A stretch of 64,000 nt of DNA from Sepiola atlantica (GCA_963556195.1 CAUVYP010000244.1:2604001-2668000); one strand, 5' to 3'; positions 50,659 to 63,864 are shown, counted from the stretch's first letter. Numbers and translations: made by a program. The notes: generated by a model from the sequence alone, not told the origin.

Positions 50659-53600
50659 TTAGCGCGTTTTAAAGTTGATATCGCTTTTGTTTATAACTTC
50701 CACATTTACTCGAATTGTGCCACGAAACTTTGCAGACAGTCGCGGAGACACATGTTCTACTGAAGTACCAAGTTTCAGAAGTGCAGCTCTTGTACTGCCG
50801 GAGATATGTCGATACAAACTGAATACGCAAAACATCAACAAAATTTAGCGCGTTTTAAAGTTGATATCGCTTTTGTTTATAACTTCCACATTTATTCGAA
50901 TTGTGCAACGAAACTTTGCAGACAGTCTCGAATAGGCCTTTTCTACTGAGGCACCAAGTGTCAGAAGTGCAGCTCTTGTACTGCCGGAGATATGTCGATA
51001 CAAACTGAATACGCAAAACATCAACAAAATTTAGCGCGTTTTAAAGTTGATATCGCTTTTGTTTATAACTTCCACATTTATTCGAATTGTGCAACGAAAC
51101 TTTGCAGACAGTCGCGGAGACACATTTTCTACTGACGTACCAAGGTTCAGAAGTGCAGCTCTTGTACTGCCGGAGATATGTCGATACAAACTGAATACGT
51201 AAAACATCAACAAAATTTAGCGCGTTTTAAAGTTGATATCGCTTTTGTTTATAACTTCCACATGTATTCGAATTGTGCAACGAAACTTTGCAGACAGTCG
51301 CGGAGACACATGTTCTACTGAAGTACCAAGTTTCAGAAGTGCAGCTCTTGTACTGCCGGAGATATGTCGATACAAACTGAATACGCAAAACATCAACAAA
51401 ATTTAGCGCGTTTTAAAGTTGATATCGCTTTTGTTTATAACTTCCACATTTATTCGAATTGTGCAACGAAACTTTGCAGACAGTCGCGGAGACACATGTT
51501 CTACTGAAGTACCAAGTTTCAGAAGTGCAGCTCTTGTACTGCCGGAGATATGTCGATACAAACTGAATACGCAAAACATCAACAAAATTTAGCGCGTTTT
51601 AAAGTTGATATCGCTTTTGTTTATAACTTCCACATTTATTCGAATTGTGCAACGAAACTTTGCAGACAGTCGCGGAGACACATGTTCTACTGAAGTACTA
51701 AGTTTCAGAAGTGCAGCTCTTGTACTGCCGGAGATATGTCGATACAAACTGAATACGCAAAACATCAACAAAATTTAGCGCGTTTTAAAGTTGATATCGC
51801 TTTTGTTTATAACCTCCACATTTATTCGAATTGTGCAACGAAACTTTGCAGACAGTCTCGAATAGGCCTTTTCTACTGAAGTACAAAGTTGCAGAAGTGC
51901 AGCTCTTGTACTGCCGGAGATATGTCGATACAAACTGAATACGCAAAACATCAACAAAATTTAGCGCGTTTTAATGTTGATATCGCTTTTGTTTATAACT
52001 TCCACATTTATTCAAATTGTGCAACGTAACTTTGCAGACAGTCTCAAATACGCCTTTTCTACTGAAGTACCAAGTTTCAGAAGTGCAGCTCTTGTACTGC
52101 CGGAGATATGTCGATACAAACTGAATACGCAAAACATCAACAAAATTTAGCGCGTTTTAAAGTTGATATCGCTTTTGTTTATAACTTCCCCATTTATTCG
52201 AATTGTGCAACGAAACTTTGCAGACAGTCGCGGAGAAACATTTTCTACTGAAGTACCAAGGTTCAGAAGGTCAGCTCTTGTACTGCCGGAGATATGTCGA
52301 TACAAACTGAATACGCAAAACATCAACAAAATTTAGCGCGTTTTAATGTTGATATCGCTTTTGTTTATAACTTCCACATGTATTCGAATTGTGCAACGAA
52401 ACTTTGCAGACAGTCGCGGAGACACATGTTCTACTGAAGTACCAAGTTTCAGAAGTGCAGCTCTTGTACTGCCGGAGATATGTCGATACAAACTGAATAC
52501 GCAAAACATCAACAAAATTTAGCGCGTTTTAAAGTTGATATCGCTTTTGTTTATAACTTCCACATTTATTCGAATTGTGCAACGAAACTTTGCAGACAGT
52601 CGCGGAGACACATGTTCTACTGAAGTACTAAGTTTCAGAAGTGCAGCTCTTGTACTGCCGGAGATATGTCGATACAAACTGAATACGCAAAACATCAACA
52701 AAATTTAGCGCGTTTTAAAGTTGATATCGCTTTTGTTTATAACCTCCACATTTATTCGAATTGTGCAACGAAACTTTGCAGACAGTCTCGAATAGGCCTT
52801 TTCTACTGAAGTACAAATTTGCAGAAGTGCAGCTCTTGTACTGCCGGAGATATGTCGATACAAACTGAATACGCAAAACATCAACAAAATTTAGCGCGTT
52901 TTAATGGTGATATCGCTTTTGTTTATAACTTCCACATTTATTCAAATTGTGCAACGTAACTTTGCAGACAGTCTCAAATACGCCTTTTCTACTGAAGTAC
53001 CAAGTTTCAGAAGTGCAGCTCTTGTACTGCCGGAGATATGTCGATACAAACTGAATACGCAAAACATCAACAAAATTTAGCGCGTTTTAAAGTTGATATC
53101 GCTTTTGTTTATAACTTCCACATTTATTCGAATTGTGCAACGAAACTTTGCAGACAGTCTCGAATAGGCCTTTTCTACTGAAGTACAAAGTTTCAGAAGT
53201 GCAGCTCTTGTACTGCCGGAGATATGTCGATACAAACTGAATACGCAAAACATCAACAAAATTTAGCGCGTTTTAAAGTTGATATCGCTTTTGTTTATAA
53301 CTTCCACATTTATTCGAATTGTGCAACGAAACTTTGCAGACAGTCTCAAATAGGCCTTTTCTACTGAAGTACCAAGTTTCAGAAGTGCAGCTCTTGTACT
53401 GCCGGAGATCTGTCGATACAAACTTAATACGCAAAACATCAACAAAATTTAGCGCGTTTTAAAGTTGATATCGCTTTTGTTTATAACTTCCACATTTATT
53501 CGAATTGTGCCACGAAACTTTGCAGACAGTCGCGGAGACACATGTTCTACTGAAGTACCAAGTTTCAGAAGTGCAGCTCTTGTACTGCCGGAGATATGTC

Positions 53601-55494
53601 GATACAAACTGAATACGCAAAACATCAACAAAATTTAGCGCGTTTTAAAGTTGATATCGCTTTTGTTTATAACTTGCACATTTATTCGAATTGTGCAACG
53701 AAACTTTGCAGACAGTCTCGAATAGGCCTTTTCTACTGAAGCAGCAAGTCTCAGAAGTGCAGCTCTTGTACTGCCGGAGATATGTCGATACAAACTGAAT
53801 ACGCAAAACATCAACAAAATTAAGCGCGTTTTAAAGTTGATATCGCTTTTGTTTATAACTTCCCCATTTATTCGAATTGTGCAACGAAACTTTGCAGACA
53901 GTCGCGGAGAAACATTTTCTACTGAAGTACCAAGGTTCAAAAGGTCAGCTCTTGTACTGCCGGAGATATGTCGATACAAACTGAATACGCAAAACATCAA
54001 CAAAATTTAGCGCGTTTTAAAGTTGATATCGCTTTTGTTTATAACCTCCACATTTATTCGAATTGTGCAACGAAACTTTGCAGTTAGTCTCGAATAGGCC
54101 TTTTCTACTGAAGTACAAAGTTTCAGAAGTGCAGCTCTTGTACTGCCGGAGATATGTCGATACAAACTGAATACGCAAAAAACCAACAAAATTTAGCGCG
54201 TTTTAAAGTTGATATCGCTTTTGTTTATAACTTCCACATTTATTCGAATTGTGCAACGAAACTTTGCAGACAGTCTCGAATAGGCCTTTTCTACTGAAGT
54301 ACAAAGTTTCAGAAGTGCAGCTCTTGTACTGCCGGAGATATGTCGATACAAACTGAATACGCAAAACATCAACAAAATTTAGCGCGTTTTAAAGTTGATA
54401 TCGCTTTTGTTTATAACTTCCACATTTATTCGAAGTGTGCAACGAAACTTTGCAGACAGTCTCGAATAGGCCTTTTCTACTGAAGCACCAAGTGTCAGAA
54501 GTGCAGCTCTTGTACTGCCGGAGATATGTCGATACAAACGTAATACGCAAAACATCAACAAAATTTAGCGCGTTTTAAAGTTGATATCGCTTTTGTTTAT
54601 AACTTCCACATTTATTCGAATTCTGCAACGAAACTTGGCAGACAGTCTCGAATAGGCCTTTTCTACTGAAGTACCAAGTTTCAGAAGTGCAGCTCTTGTA
54701 CTGCCGGAGATATGTCGATACAAACTGAATACGCAAAACATCAACAAAATTTAGCGCGTTTTAAAGTTGATATCGCTTTTGTTTATAACTTCCCCATTTA
54801 TTCGAATTGTGCAACGAAACTTTGCAGACAGTCGCGGAGACACATTTTCTACTGAAGTACCAAGGTTCAGAAGTGCAGCTCTTGTACTGCCGGAGATATG
54901 TCGATACAAACTGAATACGCAAAACATCAACAAAATTTAGCGCGTTTTAAAGTTGATATCGCTTTTGTTTATAACTTCCACATTTATTCGAATTGTGCAA
55001 CGAAACTTTGCAGATAGTCTCGAATAGGCCTTTTCTACTGAAGTACAAAGTTTCAGAAGTGCAGCTCTTGTACTGCCGGAGATATGTCGATCCAAACTAA
55101 ATATGCAAAAAACCAACAAAATTTAGCGCGTTTTAAAGTTGATATCGCTTTTGTTTATAACTTCCACATTTATTCGAATTGTGCAACGAAACTTTGCAGA
55201 CAGTCTCGAATAGGCCTTTTCTACTGAAGTACAAAGTTTCAGAAGTGCAGCTCTTGTACTGCCGGAGATATGTCGATACAAACTGAATACGCAAAACATC
55301 AACAAAATTTAGCGCGTTTTAATGTTAATATCGCTTTTGTTTATAACTTCCACATTTATTCGAATTGTTCAACGAAACTTTGCAGACAGTCTCAAATAGG
55401 CCTTTTCTACTGAAGTACCAAGTTTCAGAAGTGCAGCTCTTGTACTGCCGGAGATCTGTCGATACAAACTGAATACGCAAAACATCAACAAAAT
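50659..55494. repeat. Super-HOR segment 1 (26 monomers)
   Basis: Monomers 50659-55494 form a long order that returns at 57913 with an offset of 7254 bp (39 units). Markers: C51/C63 monomer at 50659, GACGTACC with TACGTAAAAC at 51031, G48 at 51217, TACTAAGTTT type A at 51589, AACCTCC with AAAGTTGCAG at 51775, and TTCAAATTG with AACGTAAC and AATACGCC at 51961. Further on are GAAGGTCAG at 52147, a stop-free dimer at 53635, AACTTGGCAG or GGCAGACAG at 54565, and an AAC59 monomer with AAATATGC at 54937. None of the ACCAGG monomers of the 12-50 kb zones occurs here. Confidence 0.87.
51961..52146. repeat. Stop-bearing monomer subfamily (TTCAAATTG)
   Basis: A CpG to CpA change in TTCGAA gives TTCAAA. 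This destroys the BstBI site and makes a TGA in the minus-strand frame. It is linked to AACGTAAC and AATACGCC. The same monomer recurs at 52891, 56797, 59215, 60145, 62935 and in part at 63865, always after an AACCTCC monomer. Its spread by duplication shows that the open frame is not protected. Confidence 0.85.
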
Positions 55495-57912
55495 TTAGCG
55501 CGTTTTAAAGTTGATATCGCTTTTGTTTATAACTTCCACATTTACTCGAATTGTGCCACGAAACTTTGCAGACAGTCGCGGAGACACATGTTCTACTGAA
55601 GTACCAAGTTTCAGAAGTGCAGCTCTTGTACTGCCGGAGATATGTCGATACAAACTGAATACGCAAAACATCAACAAAATTTAGCGCGTTTTAAAGTTGA
55701 TATCGCTTTTGTTTATAACTTCCACATTTATTCGAATTGTGCAACGAAACTTTGCAGACAGTCTCGAATAGGCCTTTTCTACTGAGGCACCAAGTGTCAG
55801 AAGTGCAGCTCTTGTACTGCCGGAGATATGTCGATACAAACTGAATACGCAAAACATCAACAAAATTTAGCGCGTTTTAAAGTTGATATCGCTTTTGTTT
55901 ATAACTTCCACATTTATTCGAATTGTGCAACGAAACTTTGCAGACAGTCGCGGAGACACATTTTCTACTGACGTACCAAGGTTCAGAAGTGCAGCTCTTG
56001 TACTGCCGGAGATATGTCGATACAAACTGAATACGTAAAACATCAACAAAATTTAGCGCGTTTTAAAGTTGATATCGCTTTTGTTTATAACTTCCACATG
56101 TATTCGAATTGTGCAACGAAACTTTGCAGACAGTCGCGGAGACACATGTTCTACTGAAGTACCAAGTTTCAGAAGTGCAGCTCTTGTACTGCCGGAGATA
56201 TGTCGATACAAACTGAATACGCAAAACATCAACAAAATTTAGCGCGTTTTAAAGTTGATATCGCTTTTGTTTATAACTTCCACATTTATTCGAATTGTGC
56301 AACGAAACTTTGCAGACAGTCGCGGAGACACATGTTCTACTGAAGTACCAAGTTTCAGAAGTGCAGCTCTTGTACTGCCGGAGATATGTCGATACAAACT
56401 GAATACGCAAAACATCAACAAAATTTAGCGCGTTTTAAAGTTGATATCGCTTTTGTTTATAACTTCCACATTTATTCGAATTGTGCAACGAAACTTTGCA
56501 GACAGTCGCGGAGACACATGTTCTACTGAAGTACTAAGTTTCAGAAGTGCAGCTCGTGTACTGCCGGAGATATGTCGATACAAACTGAATACGCAAAACA
56601 TCAACAAAATTTAGCGCGTTTTAAAGTTGATATCGCTTTTGTTTATAACCTCCACATTTATTCGAATTGTGCAACGAAACTTTGCAGACAGTCTCGAATA
56701 GGCCTTTTCTACTGAAGTACAAAGTTGCAGAAGTGCAGCTCTTGTACTGCCGGAGATATGTCGATACAAACTGAATACGCAAAACATCAACAAAATTTAG
56801 CGCGTTTTAATGTTGATATCGCTTTTGTTTATAACTTCCACATTTATTCAAATTGTGCAACGTAACTTTGCAGACAGTCTCAAATACGCCTTTTCTACTG
56901 AAGTACCAAGTTTCAGAAGTGCAGCTCTTGTACTGCCGGAGATATGTCGATACAAACTGAATACGCAAAACATCAACAAAATTTAGCGCGTTTTAAAGTT
57001 GATATCGCTTTTGTTTATAACTTCCCCATTTATTCGAATTGTGCAACGAAACTTTGCAGACAGTCGCGGAGAAACATTTTCTACTGAAGTACCAAGGTTC
57101 AGAAGGTCAGCTCTTGTACTGCCGGAGATATGTCGATACAAACTGAATACGCAAAACATCAACAAAATTTAGCGCGTTTTAATGTTGATATCGCTTTTGT
57201 TTATAACTTCCACATGTATTCGAATTGTGCAACGAAACTTTGCAGACAGTCGCGGAGACACATTTTCTACTGAAGTACCAAGGTTCAGAAGTGCAGCTCT
57301 TGTACTGCCGGAGATATGTCGATACAAACTGAATACGCAAAACATCAACAAAATTTAGCGCGTTTTAAAGTTGATATCGCTTTTGTTTATAACTTCCACA
57401 TTTATTCGAATTGTGCAACGAAACTTTGCAGATAGTCTCGAATAGGCCTTTTCTACTGAAGTACAAAGTTTCAGAAGTGCAGCTCTTGTACTGCCGGAGA
57501 TATGTCGATCCAAACTAAATATGCAAAAAACCAACAAAATTTAGCGCGTTTTAAAGTTGATATCGCTTTTGTTTATAACTTCCACATTTATTCGAATTGT
57601 GCAACGAAACTTTGCAGACAGTCTCGGATAGGCCTTTTCTACTGAAGTACAAAGTTTCAGAAGTGCAGCTCTTGTACTGCCGGAGATATGTCGATACAAA
57701 CTGAATACGCAAAACATCAACAAAATTTAGCGCGTTTTAATGTTAATATCGCTTTTGTTTATAACTTCCACATTTATTCGAATTGTTCAACGAAACTTTG
57801 CAGACAGTCTCAAATAGGCCTTTTCTACTGAAGTACCAAGTTTCAGAAGTGCAGCTCTTGTACTGCCGGAGATCTGTCGATACAAACTGAATACGCAAAA
57901 CATCAACAAAAT
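55495..57912. repeat. Super-HOR segment 2, shortened copy (13 monomers)
   Basis: Its first nine monomers plus part of the tenth match 50659 onward at 4836 bp (26 units). Its last three (57355-57912) match 54937-55494. The middle 13 monomers of segment 1 are absent. The join lies inside monomer 57169-57354. Adjacent segment 3 then restores the full order, so segment 2 is the product of an internal deletion or unequal exchange. Confidence 0.87.
57169..57354. repeat. Chimeric monomer marking an unequal-exchange junction
   Basis: The left part has AATGTTGAT and CACATGTATT, as in monomer 52333. The right part has CACATTTTCTAC and AAGGTTCAG, as in monomer 54751. The switch therefore lies between bases 49 and 95 (57217-57263), in sequence that both parents share. 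This joins the head of the super-HOR to its tail. Confidence 0.85.
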
Positions 57913-60900
57913 TTAGCGCGTTTTAAAGTTGATATCGCTTTTGTTTATAACTTCCACATTTACTCGAATTGTGCCACGAAACTTTGCAGACAGTCGCGGA
58001 GACACATGTTCTACTGAAGTACCAAGTTTCAGAAGTGCAGCTCTTGTACTGCCGGAGATATGTCGATACAAACTGAATACGCAAAACATCAACAAAATTT
58101 AGCGCGTTTTAAAGTTGATATCGCTTTTGTTTATAACTTCCACATTTATTCGAATTGTGCAACGAAACTTTGCAGACAGTCTCGAATAGGCCTTTTCTAC
58201 TGAGGCACCAAGTGTCAGAAGTGCAGCTCTTGTACTGCCGGAGATATGTCGATACAAACTGAATACGCAAAACATCAACAAAATTTAGCGCGTTTTAAAG
58301 TTGATATCGCTTTTGTTTATAACTTCCACATTTATTCGAATTGTGCAACGAAACTTTGCAGACAGTCGCGGAGACACATTTTCTACTGACGTACCAAGGT
58401 TCAGAAGTGCAGCTCTTGTACTGCCGGAGATATGTCGATACAAACTGAATACGTAAAACATCAACAAAATTTAGCGCGTTTTAAAGTTGATATCGCTTTT
58501 GTTTATAACTTCCACATGTATTCGAATTGTGCAACGAAACTTTGCAGACAGTCGCGGAGACACATGTTCTACTGAAGTACGAAGTTTCAGAAGTGCAGCT
58601 CTTGTACTGCCGGAGATATGTCGATACAAACTGAATACGCAAAACATCAACAAAATTTAGCGCGTTTTAAAGTTGATATCGCTTTTGTTTATAACTTCCA
58701 CATTTATTCGAATTGTGCAACGAAACTTTGCAGACAGTCGCGGAGACACATGTTCTACTGAAGTACCAAGTTTCAGAAGTGCAGCTCTTGTACTGCCGGA
58801 GATATGTCGATACAAACTGAATACGCAAAACATCAACAAAATTTAGCGCGTTTTAAAGTTGATATCGCTTTTGTTTATAACTTCCACATTTATTCGAATT
58901 GTGCAACGAAACTTTGCAGACAGTCGCGGAGACACATGTTCTACTGAAGTACTAAGTTTCAGAAGTGCAGCTCTTGTACTGCCGGAGATATGTCGATACA
59001 AACTGAATACGCAAAACATCAACAAAATTTAGCGCGTTTTAAAGTTGATATCGCTTTTGTTTATAACCTCCACATTTATTCGAATTGTGCAACGAAACTT
59101 TGCAGACAGTCTCGAATAGGCCTTTTCTACTGAAGTACAAAGTTGCAGAAGTGCAGCTCTTGTACTGCCGGAGATATGTCGATACAAACTGAATACGCAA
59201 AACATCAACAAAATTTAGCGCGTTTTAATGTTGATATCGCTTTTGTTTATAACTTCCACATTTATTCAAATTGTGCAACGTAACTTTGCAGACAGTCTCA
59301 AATACGCCTTTTCTACTGAAGTACCAAGTTTCAGAAGTGCAGCTCTTGTACTGCCGGAGATATGTCGATACAAACTGAATACGCAAAACATCAACAAAAT
59401 TTAGCGCGTTTTAAAGTTGATATCGCTTTTGTTTATAACTTCCCCATTTATTCGAATTGTGCAACGAAACTTTGCAGACAGTCGCGGAGAAACATTTTCT
59501 ACTGAAGTACCAAGGTTCAGAAGGTCAGCTCTTGTACTGCCGGAGATATGTCGATACAAACTGAATACGCAAAACATCAACAAAATTAAGCGCGTTTTAA
59601 TGTTGATATCGCTTTTGTTTATAACTTCCACATGTATTCGAATTGTGCAACGAAACTTTGCAGACAGTCGCGGAGACACATGTTCTACTGAAGTACCAAG
59701 TTTCAGAAGTGCAGCTCTTGTACTGCCGGAGATATGTCGATACAAACTGAATACGCAAAACATCAACAAAATTTAGCGCGTTTTAAAGTTGATATCGCTT
59801 TTGTTTATAACTTCCACATTTATTCGAATTGTGCAACGAAACTTTGCAGACAGTCGCGGAGACACATGTTCTACTGAAGTACTAAGTTTCAGAAGTGCAG
59901 CTCTTGTACTGCCGGAGATATGTCGATACAAACTGAATACGCAAAACATCAACAAAATTTAGCGCGTTTTAAAGTTGATATCGCTTTTGTTTATAACCTC
60001 CACATTTATTCGAATTGTGCAACGAAACTTTGCAGACAGTCTCGAATAGGCCTTTTCTACTGAAGTACAAATTTGCAGAAGTGCAGCTCTTGTACTGCCG
60101 GAGATATGTCGATACAAACTGAATACGCAAAACATCAACAAAATTTAGCGCGTTTTAATGGTGATATCGCTTTTGTTTATAACTTCCACATTTATTCAAA
60201 TTGTGCAACGTAACTTTGCAGACAGTCTCAAATACGCCTTTTCTACTGAAGTACCAAGTTTCAGAAGTGCAGCTCTTGTACTGCCGGAGATATGTCGATA
60301 CAAACTGAATACGCAAAACATCAACAAAATTTAGCGCGTTTTAAAGTTGATATCGCTTTTGTTTATAACTTCCACATTTATTCGAATTGTGCAACGAAAC
60401 TTTGCAGACAGTCTCGAATAGGCCTTTTCTACTGAAGTACAACGTTTCAGAAGTGCAGCTCTTGTACTGCCGGAGATATGTCGATACAAACTGAATACGC
60501 AAAACATCAACAAAATTTAGCGCGTTTTAAAGTTGATATCGCTTTTGTTTATAACTTCCACATTTATTCGAATTGTGCAACGAAACTTTGCAGACAGTCT
60601 CAAATAGGCCTTTTCTACTGAAGTACCAAGTTTCAGAAGTGCAGCTCTTGTACTGCCGGAGATCTGTCGATACAAACTTAATACGCAAAACATCAACAAA
60701 ATTTAGCGCGTTTTAAAGTTGATATCGCTTTTGTTTATAACTTCCACATTTATTCGAATTGTGCCACGAAACTTTGCAGACAGTCGCGGAGACACATGTT
60801 CTACTGAAGTACCAAGTTTCAGAAGTGCAGCTCTTGTACTGCCGGAGATATGTCGATACAAACTGAATACGCAAAACATCAACAAAATTTAGCGCGTTTT

Positions 60901-62562
60901 AAAGTTGATATCGCTTTTGTTTATAACTTCCACATTTATTCGAATTGTGCAACGAAACTTTGCAGACAGTCTCGAATAGGCCTTTTCTACTGAAGCAGCA
61001 AGTCTCAGAAGTGCAGCTCTTGTACTGCCGGAGATATGTCGATACAAACTGAATACGCAAAACATCAACAAAATTAAGCGCGTTTTAAAGTTGATATCGC
61101 TTTTGTTTATAACTTCCCCATTTATTCGAATTGTGCAACGAAACTTTGCAGACAGTCGCGGAGAAACATTTTCTACTGAAGTACCAAGGTTCAGAAGGTC
61201 AGCTCTTGTACTGCCGGAGATATGTCGATACAAACTGAATACGCAAAACATCAACAAAATTTAGCGCGTTTTAAAGTTGATATCGCTTTTGTTTATAACT
61301 TCCACATTTATTCGAATTGTGCAACGAAACTTTGCAGTTAGTCTCGAATAGGCCTTTTCTACTGAAGTACAAAGTTTCAGAAGTGCAGCTCTTGTACTGC
61401 CGGAGATATGTCGATACAAACTGAATACGCAAAAAACCAACAAAATTTAGCGCGTTTTAAAGTTGATATCGCTTTTGTTTATAACTTCCACATTTATTCG
61501 AATTGTGCAACGAAACTTTGCAGACAGTCTCGAATAGGCCTTTTCTACTGAAGTACCAAGTTTCAGAAGTGCAGCTCTTGTACTGCCGGAGATATGTCGA
61601 TACAAACTGAATACGCAAAACATCAACAAAATTTAGCGCGTTTTAAAGTTGATATCGCTTTTGTTTATAACTTCCACATTTATTCGAATTGTGCAACGAA
61701 ACTTTGCAGACAGTCTCGAATAGGCCTTTTCTACTGAAGCACCAAGTGTCAGAAGTGCAGCTCTTGTACTGCCGGAGATATGTCGATACAAACGTAATAC
61801 GCAAAACATCAACAAAATTTAGCGCGTTTTAAAGTTGATATCGCTTTTGTTTATAACTTCCACATTTATTCGAATTCTGCAACGAAACTTGGCAGACAGT
61901 CTCGAATAGGCCTTTTCTACTGAAGTACCAAGTTTCAGAAGTGCAGCTCTTGTACTGCCGGAGATATGTCGATACAAACTGAATACGCAAAACATCAACA
62001 AAATTTAGCGCGTTTTAAAGTTGATATCGCTTTTGTTTATAACTTCCCCATTTATTCGAATTGTGCAACGAAACTTTGCAGACAGTCGCGGAGACATATT
62101 TTCTACTGAAGTACCAAGGTTCAGAAGTGCAGCTCTTGTACTGCCGGAGATATGTCGATACAAACTGAATACGCAAAACATCAACAAAATTTAGCGCGTT
62201 TTAAAGTTGATATCGCTTTTGTTTATAACTTCCACATTTATTCGAATTGTGCAACGAAACTTTGCAGATAGTCTCGAATAGGCCTTTTCTACTGAAGTAC
62301 AAAGTTTCAGAAGAGCAGCTCTTGTACTGCCGGAGATATGTCGATACAAACTAAATACGCAAAAAACCAACAAAATTTAGCGCGTTTTAAAGTTGATATC
62401 GCTTTTGTTTATAACTTCCACATTTATTCGAATTGTGCAACGAAACTTTGCAGACAGTCTCGAATAGGCCTTTTCTACTGAAGTACAAAGTTTCAGAAGT
62501 GCAGCTCTTGTACTGCCGGAGATATGTCGATACAAACTGAATACGCAAAACATCAACAGAAT
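57913..62562. repeat. Super-HOR segment 3 (25 monomers)
   Basis: Monomers 57913-62562 match 50659-55308 one to one at 7254 bp. Examples: the AACCTCC monomers 51775 and 59029, the TTCAAATTG monomers 51961 and 59215, AATGGTGAT in 52891 and 60145, the stop-free dimers 53635 and 60889, and TTCTGCAACG in 54565 and 61819. A new stop-free junction arose at 59587, absent at 52333. Monomer 62191 has TACAAACTAAATACG where 54937 has the TCCAAACTAAATATG form. Confidence 0.87.
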
Positions 62563-62748
62563 TTAGCGCGTTTTAATGTTAATATCGCTTTTGTTTATAA
62601 CTTCCACATTTATTCGAATTGTGCAACGAAACTTTGCAGACAGTCGCGGAGACACATGTTCTACTGAAGTACTAAGTTTCAGAAGTGCAGCTCTTGTACT
62701 GCCGGAGATATGTCGATACAAACCGAATACGCAAAACATCAACAAAAT
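62563..62748. repeat. Chimeric monomer, BglII-type left and TACTAAG right
   Basis: The left end has AATGTTAAT, typical of the BglII subfamily expected next in order. The box and right end are type A with AAGTACTAAGTTT, as in monomer 58843. The switch lies between bases 20 and 83 (62582-62645). Downstream, 62749-64000 follow 59029-60280 at 3720 bp (20 units), so this is the junction of another unequal exchange. Confidence 0.8.
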
Positions 62749-63864
62749 TTAGCGCGTTTTAAAGTTGATATCGCTTTTGTTTATAACCTCCACATTTATT
62801 CGAATTGTGCAACGAAACTTTGCAGACAGTCTCGAATAGGCCTTTTCTACTGAAGTACAAAGTTGCAGAAGTGCAGCTCTTGTACTGCCGGAGATATGTC
62901 GATACAAACTGAATACGCAAAACATCAACAAAATTTAGCGCGTTTTAATGTTGATATCGCTTTTGTTTATAACTTCCACATTTATTCAAATTGTGCAACG
63001 TAACTTTGCAGACAGTCTCAAATACGCCTTTTCTACTGAAGTACCAAGTTTCAGAAGTGCAGCTCTTGTACTGCCGGAGATATGTCGATACAAACTGAAT
63101 ACGCAAAACATCAACAAAATTTAGCGCGTTTTAAAGTTGATATCGCTTTTGTTTATAACTTCCACATTTATTCGAATTGTGCAACGAAACTTTGCAGACA
63201 GTCGCGGAGACACATGTTCTACTGAAGTACCAAGTTTCAGAAGTGCAGCTCTTGTACTGCCGGAGATATGTCGATACAAACTGAATACGCAAAACATCAA
63301 CAAAATTTAGCGCGTTTTAATGTTGATATCGCTTTTGTTTATAACTTCCACATGTATTCGAATTGTGCAACGAAACTTTGCAGACAGTCGCGGAGACACA
63401 TGTTCTACTGAAGTACCAAGTTTCAGAAGTGCAGCTCTTGTACTGCCGGAGATATGTCGATACAAACTGAATACGCAAAACATCAACAAAATTTAGCGCG
63501 TTTTAAAGTTGATATCGCTTTTGTTTATAACTTCCACATTTATTCGAATTGTGCAACGAAACTTTGCAGACAGTCGCGGAGACACATGTTCTACTGAAGT
63601 ACCAAGTGTCAGAAGTGCAGCTCTTGTACTGCCGGAGATATGTCGATACAAACTGAATACGCAAAACATCAACAAAATTTAGCGCGTTTTAAAGTTGATA
63701 TCGCTTTTGTTTATAACCTCCACATTTATTCGAATTGTGCAACGAAACTTTGCAGACAGTCTCGAATAGGCCTTTTCTACTGAAGTAAAAAGTTGCAGAA
63801 GTGCAGCTCTTGTACTGCCGGAGATATGTCGATACAAACTGAATACGCAAAACATCAACAAAAT
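62749..63864. repeat. Right-hand tail, six monomers following 59029 onward
   Basis: AACCTCC/GTTGCAG (62749), TTCAAATTG with stop (62935), plain type A (63121, in place of the GAAGGTCAG monomer), G48 with AATGTTGAT (63307), type A with CCAAGTGTC (63493) and AACCTCC with AGTAAAAAGTTGCAG (63679). The order equals 59029-60144 except for the substituted unit at 63121. Confidence 0.8.

Noticed and set aside
73..63861. Hundreds of 60-codon minus-strand open frames as a gene family
   Set aside because: They follow from a 62-codon repeat unit with few substitutions. No known domain is visible, no ATG exists in one major subfamily, and stop-bearing or frameshifted copies are amplified freely.
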